From NCBI RefSeq assembly GCF_014898055.3, contig NW_023601212.1, forward strand, positions 38,800,329 to 38,864,328: a DNA stretch of 64,000 nucleotides, in the 5' to 3' direction. The translations under genes and the position numbers were made by a program. The first letter of the stretch is position 1, and every line of letters starts with the position of its first letter. Origin of the DNA: Talpa occidentalis (taxonomy: Eukaryota; Chordata; Mammalia; Eulipotyphla; Talpidae). Shown piece by piece: positions 53,940-64,000 of this stretch. The notes below the pieces were generated by a model. It ran no database searches, had not been told where the DNA came from, and worked only from the letters and a program-made list of their open reading frames with translations.

Positions 53940-54889
53940 GGAATCTCATTTCTAACCACTGAGAATATTTCCTGCTCTCTCCATATTCATGGACGCCTCC
54001 CCCAACACACACACTCATATTAAAATCACATGGAGTCACATCCAACCTCACGCCCACAGTGACTGAGGTGGTATCACCCTATCACACATACTCTTGCAGG
54101 TATAGTCTGATCTCAACTAACAGACTTACAGAAAGTTGCACTGTCCAGTTGCATGTATACACATATATACAAAGTCTGATGCACATATATGCATGCAATA
54201 CACACATGTGTAGCCCCTGACAGTTCTTCCCAGCCTGCCTCATCATTGGGCATAGAGCTTGTGAGGCCTGGATGTTCAGGTCAAGATGTGAACAAGGGCA
54301 TTTATCCTTCCCTTTTGTTGGCCACCTGTCCCCATATTCTTCTGAGGGAGGTGGGGGATGGGCAGGATGTTAGATTGGGAGCCAGCACACCTCTGTCAAA
54401 CCAGACCAGGGGCTCCCAGGCTGGGCTGGCAGCCAATCACAGTGACGTACTAGATGGGGGAAGAGGCCTCTCAATCTGAGCTTGGTGCCAGCTGTCCAGA
54501 GTGCCTGCTCAACCATCTGGACCCTTCTCCCCAGCCAGCCTGCTGCCCAGGGGAGGGGAAGGCAAAGGCTTAGCAGCACCTCTCCTCCTGGGCACTCAGT
54601 CCAGTTCTGGAGACCTTGTCTCCAACGCCTGGTTTCTGCCAGGATTGATTTCTGTAAAAGTGCATGGATGTTCAAACAGTAGTGGCACTCTCCCCCACTG
54701 ATCTGTGGCGCTCTGCTGGTCATCCACTCTTCCTTCTTTCTTTCATTCCACAAATCCTCAAATACCTACCATGCTATTCCAGGCCCTGAGGATATAGCCA
54801 GAACCGACTACAGAATTTGTGGAGACATCAGCAAGAAGAAAATGCAATTCCTCTGTTCAAAATTATGAATATTATTATAATGGTATAAG

Positions 54890-55080
54890 TCAAAAATAAC
54901 AAAAGGAGAGCAGAATCCAGGAGATTACGGCAGTAGGTAGAGGAAGGAGCACAAGATATGTGAGGTTTAAGTTCCCAGGGTGGGAACAGCAAGTGCAAAA
55001 GCCCTGAAGTCTGATGTGCTGGAAATATTTCAAAAACATCCAGGAGGGTAGTGGGGCAAGACAGAGGGTTGAAGGAATTG
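54890..55080 (+). repeat. L2-like fragment
   Basis: Contains GGAACAGCAAGTGCAAAAGC, the common L2 3' motif, repeated at 57,410-57,440. Confidence 0.55.
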
Positions 55081-55854
55081 CGGTCCATGTGAATATATTG
55101 CTATAATCCTAAGTCAGCAACAAGAAGAATAAAATAAGAGTGATATTATTATTACTAGGATAATGGCTACTGTTTTGTGAGCACTTAAAATGTGCCAGGC
55201 CCTGGGCTTGGAACTTCCCATTATTGCTCCACTTCATCCTTATTGACAAACCCCTCAGGCAGGAATGAATATTATTCCCATTTTACTGATAAGAAAACAG
55301 ACTCTGAGAATCTAGGCAACTTGCCCAAGGGTGTGCTACTATTACATGGCAGGACCAGGACTTCATGCAGGTCTGTCAGAGTAATTATGGAACCTGAGCT
55401 TGGCCCTGACTGTAAGGCCCTTCTCTGCCTGTCTGCATACACGGAGAGAAGGTGCTTCTCTCTTCTGGTATCTATCTTATTCATTCGACATTCATTGAGT
55501 CTATGTGTGGCAGACCATAATGAATGGGTGTCATTTCTTATCGTCACTGAGCTCTGTCTAATGGGGAACACAGGTAATTATACCCCAGAATGATGAGTAC
55601 TTTAATGAAAGCTGAATAAGCAGCAGTGGGAACCCAGAACATGGACTGATTCAATCTGGTTGAGAAGGGGAGCTGATATTTAAGCTATCTTTATATATTC
55701 ATTAGTTTGTTAAAAAAAACTATCTATCTTCAACTCACCTGGTGATAAGTACTAGGTTGGTGAGATGATGTTGCTATTGAGCTGAAGTAATAGCTAATGT
55801 AACAAGGCAAGAAAAAGGAATAAGCCAAAGTAGTATAGTAATTCTGCTTGGAAT

Positions 55855-57190
55855 GTTATTTTTTTTAATTTATTTTTTTTTACATCATTATTCATTTTGT
55901 ACAATACTTGATTTCTCCCCTAACATTCTCCCACCACCATGACACCCATGAACCATCACCATAGTCCCTTGGGCTCTTCCCTTGCCCATGTTGACCCCTC
56001 TTCTTCCCCCTACCTTGCTGTATGCTTCAGATCTATGGTCAGCTTGTTAGTTTTGTCTTTTTTCTGACCCTTTGTTTGGTTTCCCTATATACCACCTATA
56101 AGTGAAACCATCAGCTATTTCTTTCTCCTTCTGACTTATTTTGCTTAGCATAATCCCTTATAGCTCCATCTGTGTTGCTGCAAATGGCATGAATTTATCT
56201 GTTTTGATCGCTAAGTAGTATTCCATTGTGTATAGAGACCACACCTTTTTTTTAAGATTTATTTATTTATGCAGACAAGAACTGGGGTACAGGCCAGAGG
56301 TGCGGGGGGGGGGTGAAAGGATTCACCAGAGACAGAGTGGGGAACAGTACAGGCAGATTGACTGAAATATACACTGCTGAGGGGAGCAGCGGGTGAGTCA
56401 GGAGAGGTCTGCTGCACCATGTGGGTAGCTCCCTGGCCGGCCTGGATCGAACTTGTGCTGCAGTGGCTATGGATAGCTTCATAGGTTGTGTCTTAATCCC
56501 TTGGGTCACCAGGGAGGCCCAAACCACATCTTCTTGATCCATTCATTTGTTTCGGGGTATTGAGGTTGTTTCCATATCTTATCTATTGTAACCAATGCTG
56601 CAATAAACACAGGGGTGCAGGTTTCCTTTGAATTAGAGTTTTTGTGTCATTTGGGTAGATTCCTAGGAGTGGGATTACTGGATCATATGATAAATCCATT
56701 TTTAGTGTTTTGAGGAAATTTCACAGAGATTTCCATAGTGGCTGGACTAGTTTGCATTCCCAGCAGGAGCTCCACATCCTGGCCAGTATTTGTTGTTGCT
56801 AGTTCTGTTTTGTTTTTTAATATGGGTCATTCTCATCAGTGTGAGGTGGTACCTCATTGTGGTTTTGATTTGCATTTCCCTCATTATGATGTTGAACATT
56901 TTTTCATACTCCTGTTAGCCATTTGTATTTCTTCTTTGGAGAAGTGTCTTTTTAGCTCTTCTCCCCATTTTTGGACTGATTTGTTTGTTTTTTGTTGAGT
57001 GTGTGAGCTCTTTGTAGATCTTTGATATCAGTCCCTTATTGATTATATGGTGCACAAATATTTTCTCCCATTCAGTAGGATGTCTCATTGTTTTGGCTAC
57101 TGTCTCTTTGCTGTACAGAAGGTATTTAGTTTGATTTAGTCTCAGCTGTTTATCTTCTCCTCCATTTTCTTTGCTTCTGGAGTCTGCTTG
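55855..57190 (-). mobile_element. L1, 5'-truncated, interrupted by a SINE
   Basis: The plus strand shows antisense L1 ORF2 (TGGGATTACTGGATCATATG, CATTCAGTAGGATGTCTCAT), with the L1 3' end at low coordinates next to a T-rich run. It is split by SINE copy 23. Confidence 0.8.
56250..56521 (-). mobile_element. Lineage SINE (old class), copy 23, nested in L1
   Basis: Flanked by ACCACACC/AACCACATC-like L1 sequence. L1 resumes at TTCTTGATCCATTCATTTG. Confidence 0.88.
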
Positions 57191-57214
57191 GAACCTCATA
57201 AATATGCTATTAAG

Positions 57215-57620
57215 TCCTCAAAATAAAGAGCATATTATGTTCCATGCTCAGTGTTAGGCACTGAAAATATGGTAATGAATAAAATAGATAAAATATTCTT
57301 GCCCTCTTGTGGTGATATTCTAATGTGGGAATAAACAGATAGTAGATGTAATACAGGAGTGATAAAGATGTGAAGGACCTGATATTTGGAGGAAGAGAGT
57401 TCCAGCATAGGGAACAGCAAGTGCAAAGGCCCTGGAGACTGGTGCTTGCCTGGTGTGTCCAAAAATAGCCAACAGGCCAGGGTAGCAGGAACTGAATGAA
57501 TCCAAGGGAAAGTAGGAGGAAGTGAGAGCAGGGGGGTGGCTGGGCACATGGTTGAGAACTGACTTTTCCTCTGTGTGAGGTAAGAGCCACTGGGGACTCT
57601 GAGCAGCGGAACAACATAAT
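57215..57620 (+). repeat. L2-like fragment
   Basis: GGAACAGCAAGTGCAAAGGC followed by CTGGTGTGTCC is typical of L2 3' ends. Confidence 0.6.
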
Positions 57621-58059
57621 CTCACTTCGGTTCTAACAGGGCCCCACAGGTTCAGATGTTAGTAGCATTTATTAAGCACTTACTGAGTACCAGACGCTGT
57701 TCCATGAGCATGCAATATGGTCTGACATCAAGTCATTCTCACAGGGACTCCGTAGGGATTATCCTTCCATTTCACAGAGGAGAAACTGAGGCTCGGATAC
57801 TTTAAGTGACAGAGCCACAGTCACACAGCAATAATTTGCAGCGCTTGGCTGTGAAGGTGAAGCAAGCCTCTCCTTCCCCCAAGCTTTTAGAGGAGGATCT
57901 CCCTCAGCAAGCACACTCATCATCCGGAGCTGCGTCTGTGTCCCTGTCTGTCTGTTTCTATTTCCACGCGTCCCTGTCTGTCTCTGCGCGCCTCTGCCAG
58001 TGCGTCCCCCATCTGTGCCCAAGTCGCCGTCTCTCTGCGTCCGGCCCCCGCACACAGGA

Positions 58060-58447
58060 GCTATTTCGGGTTTAGGAATAAAAGCCTAACAACTCGGAGG
58101 AGACGCTTCCTGCGGCCCCCGGTTCGGACCACGCGCCTCACGCGGCCGGCGCGGGAAGCTCCGGGTCTTCTCCGAGGGATCCCCAGGCCGGGGAAGCCCA
58201 CGCGGGAGGGCGGGGGTGGGGTGGGGGCTGGGAAGACCCAGGCCCTCAGGCTCCCGGCCCCCCAGTGGCCAACTCCCGCACTGACTCTCTCTGGAGCCCA
58301 ACCGTGCGTCAGCTGTCGCTCTGGCAACGCACGGACGACGTCACCAACAGGCAGTGCGTCAACCGCCTGCTGACGTCATGCCCTAGGAGAGGCAATTAGT
58401 GGGGGGGGGCTTCCAGTCCAGGCGGTAGAGGGAGCCCCAGGGCACTA
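58060..58447 (+). promoter_or_regulatory. CpG island and CRE promoter of the unrecognised candidate gene
   Basis: GC-rich DNA with a palindromic CRE TGACGTCA (58371-58378), a CRE-like ACGACGTCAC near 58,333, and a CTGGCAAC half-site like those bound by RFX factors near 58,321. The CRE plus RFX-type pattern is often seen at testis-expressed promoters; that reading is inference. Confidence 0.5.
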
Positions 58448-58582
58448 ATGGCGGATGCCTTTAGCTTGGTCCTGCAGAAGGTGCTGGCACGGGCCGACTG
58501 GACCCCGCCGCCTCCAGGCACGCTAAGTTGGCGGGATGAAGAGGAGTCGCAGGGCTCTGTCGTGGCGGGGACTGGGGACGAG
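58448..58582 (+). CDS. Unrecognised candidate gene, exon 1
   Basis: Starting at an ATG within a CpG island, 45 codons read MADAFSLVLQKVLARADW, a proline run, then an acidic EEES stretch ending GTGDE at a GAG|gtgcga donor. I do not recognise the protein. It lies between CDC37 and PDE4A, where I know of no human protein-coding gene. A perfect CRE (58371-58378) sits 70 nt upstream. The joining exon at 59283 keeps the frame open. The alternative is a non-coding or PDE4A-leader exon. Inferred, not proven. Confidence 0.4.
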
Positions 58583-59282
58583 GTGCGAGGGGCGGGGCCC
58601 GGGCAGGGGGCCAGGCTTGAGCCGCGGGGCGACGATCGCCCTCTAGTGACCACAGCTGTTCACTCAGCGTACTCTTCGAAGTCGTGAGGCGTCTGACTCT
58701 CTCAGGTCTCAGTTTACTTTCTTGACTTCATTATTTCCCTGCTACCTGATCAGAGGCAGAAGACAGGGCCTTTCAAGGGGCTTTCCTAGTGGGGTGAGGA
58801 TTTGGAGATAGAAAGGGATACTGGGGTGAGATTCTGACTCTCATATATGAGAAGGGCAACACCATAGCGAGGGGGTACTGTACTGAGCTCCCGTGCCTCG
58901 CTGGTGGATGCTCTATCTCTGCACATTGCACGCAGCTGATACCCCCAGATTCAGAAGAGACCTCTTGGAAGTGGAGGGAGGAAGACACCCTAAAAGATGT
59001 ATTATAAGGGCCTCACAGTGATAAGAGTGTACAGGCATGAGGACCCAGAGTCCCAGGACTGGGACACCCAGAGGGAGCCCCACAAAGTTATGGCTGATAA
59101 GGGGCACCCCTCATATGTAACAGGTGGGAGAGCACTTTCTGTGGTAGGAATCAGCGGGTGGCTCAGATGTGAGGGGGACACAATCTCAGGTGGCTAGGGA
59201 CTGGTGTTATTGGAGGGGAAGGTCTCAGAATTGTTTGCCCAGCCAGACCACCCTGCTGCATCCTGGCCCTGTCCTTCCTCAG

Positions 59283-59482
59283 AGGCCACGGGAGAACCTG
59301 GAGCCCAGCGGTGCCAGTATGCTGGGGGCTGAACTCCATCGCCCTCAACGTCACCTCTCCACCGGTCTTGGGCTGGGCTGGGCTGACCCTGAACACTCCG
59401 GCCCTGGGGTCCCTCTTCCACCACGGCCCACCACGCTGCCACTGCTGATCCCTCCTCGGATTTCCATCACCAGAGCCGACAG
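59283..59482 (+). CDS. Unrecognised candidate gene, exon 2
   Basis: The acceptor cttcctcag and donor ACAG|gtaggc are both near-consensus. It is 200 nt, in phase with exon 1, and encodes RPRENLEPSGASMLGAELHR through LPPRPTTLPLLIPPRISITR, a proline-rich sequence with no domain I can name. The same frame is also open upstream of the acceptor, so openness alone is weak support. Confidence 0.4.
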
Positions 59483-60253
59483 GTAGGCAGGAGGGAGAAC
59501 AAGGCTGGGAGGTGGGATGGAGGAACAGGGCCAGCTGGACCAGGTCCAACCACCAGCCAGTTCCATGTTCCAGGCTGCATGTGTTTTGCAAAACCTGCTG
59601 AAATTTCTTTTGGAGTCTGGACGGCCAGGCTGTGTGACAGCCCTCCCCCAAGCATCCCCCTTGCAACTTCTAGGCACCCCTTCTTCATTTTGCAACTATC
59701 TGAGTCAGTAAGAGGGAGAGTTGTGGAAAGGGGTTTCAGCCCTCCAGCCCCCAACCATGGCACTACAATCAGAGCTAGCACACCGGAGGCCTCCAATGTG
59801 TCTGCTGTGTACATCTTTCCCCTTCTGGGAGGATTCCATTTCTCCCAAACCTTAAAAGGGATGGTGAACTCCTGGAAGGGCACCTTTCTTCCTCCTGGGG
59901 GGAAGTGAGCGGTATCAATCAGCCCCAGCTTCACAATGTATATTCTTGCTTTTTTTACATCTGGGATATTCCGAGGGCACTGCAGCCTTCATCTTGGCCC
60001 AGTGATGAGTTCAAAAGCCAGACAGCTTAGCTGGTCCTGGCTGCTGGACTGCACCTGCCCCCACTGCCCTCCCCTTTATAGTCAGTCTCCCAACCACCTT
60101 ACCTACTCATGTGGAGGGCTCCAGGGTCTCTTTTTGGGTCTTGGCACAATGTATCACTTCCAGATCAGGGGAAGGAGCTGACTGTCATTTCTCCTTTTGG
60201 TGATCTAATAATAACCTCCCCCACCCCCAAAAAATTCCTCTGGCCCCTTCCAG

Positions 60254-60455
60254 GTTCAGGCTCAGCCTAATCCATTCCAGCCTCAGGCCACAGCTCCAAT
60301 TACCAGCGTTGGCTCACTGCCTGTCCTCCTCCTGCAACCCCAACAGTGGTCTTCTCTCCCTGCCCCCCATCTTGTATTACCCATCCAGAGTGCTTTGGCA
60401 AATGCTACAGCCCCCACCTACCACCCCCAAGAATTGGGCATAGCCCAACCCTCAG
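60254..60455 (+). CDS. Unrecognised candidate gene, possible exon 3
   Basis: The acceptor ccccttccag and donor CTCAG|gtgatc bound 202 nt. Joined directly to exon 2 it adds 62 residues and ends at TAG (60441-60443), giving a complete 174-aa protein. In another frame the same segment is open for over 100 codons and starts VQAQPNPFQPQATAPITSVG, a Q/P-rich sequence that looks more protein-like but would need an unseen intermediate exon. The choice is undecided. Confidence 0.25.
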
Positions 60456-60679
60456 GTGATCTGTGGAGTCCCGCCATTGCCAGTTCCCTAGGAGCAGGTT
60501 GGAGTGTGTACTTGTGGGGAGGGCCCCCGATAAGGGACACAGTTCTGGTCTCCGGGATACCCTGAGGCTGCAGACAGGGTGTGGGTTCTTGCTCTGCTTT
60601 TCCCCAAGCCCGAGTCCCCTCTGGAGGGGAGAAAAGAAACTGGGAGTTGGAGATGGCATTACAAGTACACTCTATGAAC

Positions 60680-61160
60680 AATGAGGTTGGGCGGGGTGGT
60701 GGCGAGGTGGCAGACTGCACGACCTGGCCAGAGTAACTTGAGAAGGGGACGCTTGGGAGCGGGAGTCTGGTTCTGGGGACGCGGCCTCGAGCAGTTAGAG
60801 TCCTACATCCATCGGCCTCGGGAGATGAGGCAGCTGGCTCCTTGCACTCCCCCTGCCCAGCCGTTACCAGGGTTTGGCCCGGGCGGGAGGGCGGAGAGGG
60901 AGGAGGCGCGCGGATCCCGCTCTCTCTCTTCGCGTTCGCTCGGCGCGGCGCTGGGGGAGGCGGGAGTGTGAGTCACGGCGACTCCCGATTTAGGTGCCGG
61001 AAGGGGGGCTCTGCCGGCGGGGGCCGAGGGGAGGAGGCGCGGCTGTTTACTCTCCTGAAAAGGGCACGGAGGTGCGTTCTAGGGTTGCCGGGACCTGCCA
61101 TAGTTTACCTCGTGCAGGTGCGCTTTAGGAGATGCAGCGATAACCGAGCTGTGGGCAGGT
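60680..61160. promoter_or_regulatory. CpG-rich block between the candidate gene and PDE4A
   Basis: GC- and CpG-rich sequence with a TGAGTCA AP-1-like site near 60,969. No exon could be assigned. It may be an upstream alternative promoter of PDE4A or the edge of the PDE4A island. Confidence 0.35.
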
Positions 61161-61829
61161 AGCCGGGTTATCTACCACGGGTGTCCTCCTGGAGTCACGA
61201 GGGAACCACAGGGACACACCCCAGAAACACCCCATAACGGCCCCAGGCCGACCACATACACACCAACATACAGACTTCCTCAGACCCCTGGGTTGAATCG
61301 TGTCCACCACTCCGCAAGCACAGTGACCAATATACTCCCAAAGGCGTGGAAACACGCACACGGTCCCTGTACCACCCGGACAGACCCCATAGAGGCGCGC
61401 ACCCTCTAAACAGGCAGCACACGTGCGCACACATCCTTCACCACAGACACATACATACACACAGCGAAATTCAGAGAAACGGGCAGTTCGCAGCAGCCAA
61501 CCACGTGCGCGCACACACTTCCAAACCGACACTGAAAACACAGACAAGCCTGGGAAGGGGCCACGTGCATGCACATCCCGCCCAGGGCACACACCACCAC
61601 CATCCTGGGACCCACAAACGAGCGATCACCCGTACATCGCCTCTGCCCTCCACGGGAACCGCCTCGGTGGTACCGAGACCACTCCCCACCCGCTCCCCAG
61701 GGCCAGGGGTAGCTGCGAGGACACGCCGGCACTGGGCTCCGCCCCGCCTTGATGGACAGACTGACTGACATACCGGCAACCAGTCGGGTGTCTTCTCCGC
61801 GATCGGATTAACCGTTTAACTCCTTCAAG

Positions 61830-62720
61830 CCCGTGCGCTCTGCAACTAGGCAGGGCGCTCTGGAAAGAGCGGAGTTCCGGCGCCCCCTCCCCGGCGGGAG
61901 CGGGGCTGTGCGTGGGCGGGAGGGCCCCCTCCTTGGGTGGCTGCCCCCCACTGGCCCGGACAGAGGAGGAGGGGGGCGGTGCTGACAGCGGCGGCGGGCT
62001 GGGGGCGGGGAGGGGCGGGACGGGGCGGAGGAGCCCGGGCTGGCGCCGATCCGGGCGCGGGGCGCTGAGCGCGGAGAGCGCGGCTGGGCACGGAGCAGAG
62101 AGCCAGGCGCAGGCAGGAAGCCTCGGCGCCCGGCCCGGGGGCCATCGGCCGGTAGCGCCCCCGGGTCTGTCCCCGGGGCGCAATGGCCCCACCGAGGCCG
62201 GGCGCGCCTGCGGGGACCCGGGCGCGTCGGCTGGCGCTCCGCTGAGCGGGGTGCAGCTTGGAGAGGCCGGGGTCTCCCTGGGCTCAGGTGGGGGCCGGCG
62301 CCATGGAGCCCCCGGCCTTCCCCTCGGAGAGAAGCCTATCTCTGTCTCTGCCCGGGCCCCGGGAGGGTCAGGCCACACTGAAGCCGCCACCTCAGCACCT
62401 GTGGCGGCAGCCGCGGACCCCTATCCGTATCCAGCAGCGCGGCTACTCGGACAGCGCGGAGCGCGCCGAACCCGAGCGGTCGCCACACCGGCCCATAGAG
62501 CGCGCCGATGCCGTGGACACCGGCGACCGGCCTGGCCTGCGCACGTCCCGCATGTCTTGGCCCTCGTCCTTCCATGGCAGCGGCGGCGCGGGCGGAGGCA
62601 GCTGCAGGCGGTAAGACTGCTTGCTGGCGGTGGGCGCGCGCGGAGAGGATAGGCGCGCAGGGAGGACGCCACTCGCCCTGCTGACCGCAGGGGGCGCTGT
62701 GATGCGGGTGGGGTCAGTGT
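61830..62720 (+). promoter_or_regulatory. PDE4A: PDE4A long-isoform CpG island and 5' UTR
   Basis: A very GC-rich block with many GGGCGG-type Sp1 boxes surrounds the first coding exon. The transcription start is probably near 62,000. Long open frames on both strands here are composition artefacts. Confidence 0.75.
62303..62610 (+). CDS. PDE4A: PDE4A long-isoform (PDE4A4/5 type) first coding exon, partial gene
   Basis: PDE4A hydrolyses cAMP to AMP. This is the isoform-specific N-terminus of the long form, 102 codons plus two bases, starting MEPPAFPSERSLSLSLPG and ending GGGSCR with donor CG|gtaaga. It holds the SQPRTP-like proline/arginine segment (QPRTPIRIQQRGYSD) associated with SH3 and scaffold contacts, and DAVD at residues 69-72. 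The regulatory UCR1/UCR2 and catalytic exons lie beyond the window. The start fits the known PDE4A4/5 N-terminus and an upstream CpG island. Other PDE4A isoform first exons are expected downstream. Confidence 0.94.
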
Positions 62721-64000
62721 GACAGGCGGGGGTGGGGGTTGGGGAAATTCAACCGCGGGGGCGTCCGGGACTGGCTGCTTGCGGTGCACAGTTCCAGAAG
62801 CTTCCCACTGAAGCTGATTCGGGGGTCAATGTAGGGGGCGCCATGGTGCGTGTGTAGGTTGGGTTGAGGGCCGTGGCGTCGGGGTATATATCCTTAGTTG
62901 GTGGCAGGGTAGGACAATGGCTAGACTGGGTATCACTTGGAGGGAATTTGCTGGGAGCACTGTACTGAGGGCTAGATTCACTGTTTGGGGATGTCTAGGG
63001 GGCCACCTACTAGGATCACATTGTTTCCTCCACTCCAGGTTGAGTGGCTCTCTGGTCCTTCAAGAGGGTGGAAGACTGTATGGATTAAGGGGGGCAACCA
63101 TAGACTCCTCCTGCAACAGCTGTTGTCAGAAATCCAGAGGGGGCCTCTTGGAGGAGCACTGTGTTGGGGGCCTTTGTGTTGGATTGGAGCCCCCAGTCAG
63201 GGCAGGAGTGTTAGGGTTCAGTAGCTACACAGAGGGAGATGCGCCTAGGGGGTGCACAATCCTAGCACAGGGTGAGGAATCCCTGCTTTCCTGGGGTGAC
63301 AGTTTTGGTGAGTTAGGCCACTGGGATGGTATCCTCTCATTGATCTGAATTCACTCCAGCTGTGCCTTGCTGTGTACTGTGCTCTCTGTAGATTTCAGGG
63401 GTCTTTTGATTGTGACAGTTGGAATGTGTGCTTCCAGAACAGTGTAGTTGTGATGTGGTGACTGTATGCTCCCAGAACAGTGGTTGTGACAGTACTACTG
63501 TGGGTGCTTTCTGGAATGCTATGACTGTGACACTGGGACTTTAGGTGTTCCCAGGATATTGTGCTTGTGTCACTGTGTGTGCTTTGATTGTGACAGTGAC
63601 TGGGTATATTCCAAGAGCAGTGATTATGACAGGGTAAACTCTGTGTGTTCTTAGGACAACGACTGTGACAGTGTGCATTCCTGGCATGCAGTTTTGTGGC
63701 ACCGTGATGTGTACACTCCTGGGCACAGTGTGATTGTGTCCATGGAATTGTCTGTGCTCTCTGACTGAGACCCTGTGACATGCTCTCAGCTGCCTGTGTG
63801 TCCTGCATCCCAGAGTTAATACTCTGACTTTTAAGGTGTGCTCCTGCCAGCCTGGTGTGCTGTCTTCTAACCACCTAGCGTTCCCATGGTGCTCAAGTGT
63901 CTGATCAGGTATACTCTGGTGACATGTGACAGTTTTGACTACATGTGTGCTTTGCCTGACACCCATGGGTGCCCCTGTGCTTGGGACATCACTAAAATAG
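62611..64000 (+). other. PDE4A: Start of PDE4A intron 1
   Basis: GC-rich at first, then ordinary. A degenerate tandem tract fills about 63,405-63,770. No further exon seen. Confidence 0.6.
63405..63770 (+). repeat. Degenerate minisatellite in PDE4A intron
   Basis: Seven or so irregular units alternate a GTGCTYCCAGAACAGTG-type block with a GATTGTGACAGTG block, at about 45-60 bp spacing. Confidence 0.6.

Noticed and set aside
59467..59934. 155-codon minus-strand frame (VPFQEFTIPFKVWEKW...)
   Set aside because: Protein-like in places, but I found no matching splice sites or partner exons and no family.
61626..62652. Open frames of about 250 codons on both strands over the PDE4A CpG island
   Set aside because: They overlap the real PDE4A exon in other frames and have low-complexity Pro/Arg/Ala composition.

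Overview
This is 64 kb of chromosomal DNA from a placental mammal. Multi-exon genes with GT-AG introns, CpG-island promoters, L1 and L2 debris, solo-LTR-like elements and more than twenty copies of one tRNA-derived SINE all say so. Gene order (TYK2, CDC37, PDE4A) matches human chromosome 19p13.2. The SINE is not primate, rodent, carnivore, pig or ruminant type as far as I recognise those families. A laurasiatherian, perhaps a bat, is my guess, but the sequence does not settle the lineage.

Layout. 1-4,900: repeats only (L1 fragments, SINEs, a tiny U6 fragment). 4,900-25,000: TYK2 on the minus strand. All 23 coding exons can be read; they add up to 3,543 nt including the stop (1,180 aa, or 1,172 aa with an alternative donor), and every splice phase agrees. 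Its CpG-rich promoter lies at about 24,350-24,950. 25,000-41,000: intergenic and repeat-rich (SINEs, an LTR, an L1 fragment, a mariner-like MITE, a duplicated 250-bp block). 40,990-50,280: CDC37 on the minus strand, with 8 complete coding exons (380 aa). 50,280-62,000: intergenic. It holds CpG-rich DNA with CRE and E-box motifs, an L1 split by a SINE, and an unrecognised candidate gene at 58,448-60,443 with its own CpG/CRE promoter. 61,800-64,000: CpG island, the first coding exon of the long PDE4A isoform (PDE4A4/5 type) on the plus strand, and the start of its first intron.

TYK2 is a cytokine-receptor kinase, CDC37 delivers kinases to HSP90, and PDE4A degrades cAMP. They are neighbours by conserved synteny, not parts of one pathway or operon.

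I see no CRISPR, phage, bacterial mobile element or obviously new molecular system. The most unusual items are: (1) a chimeric templated insertion in a TYK2 intron, copied from two nearby TYK2 sites and flanked by a 19-bp direct repeat; (2) the unrecognised three-exon candidate gene between CDC37 and PDE4A; (3) a DAVD caspase-type motif in the PDE4A N-terminus; (4) two in-frame alternative donors in the TYK2 FERM region; (5) two age classes of the lineage SINE; (6) a 25-nt U6 snRNA fragment within a 22-bp direct repeat.
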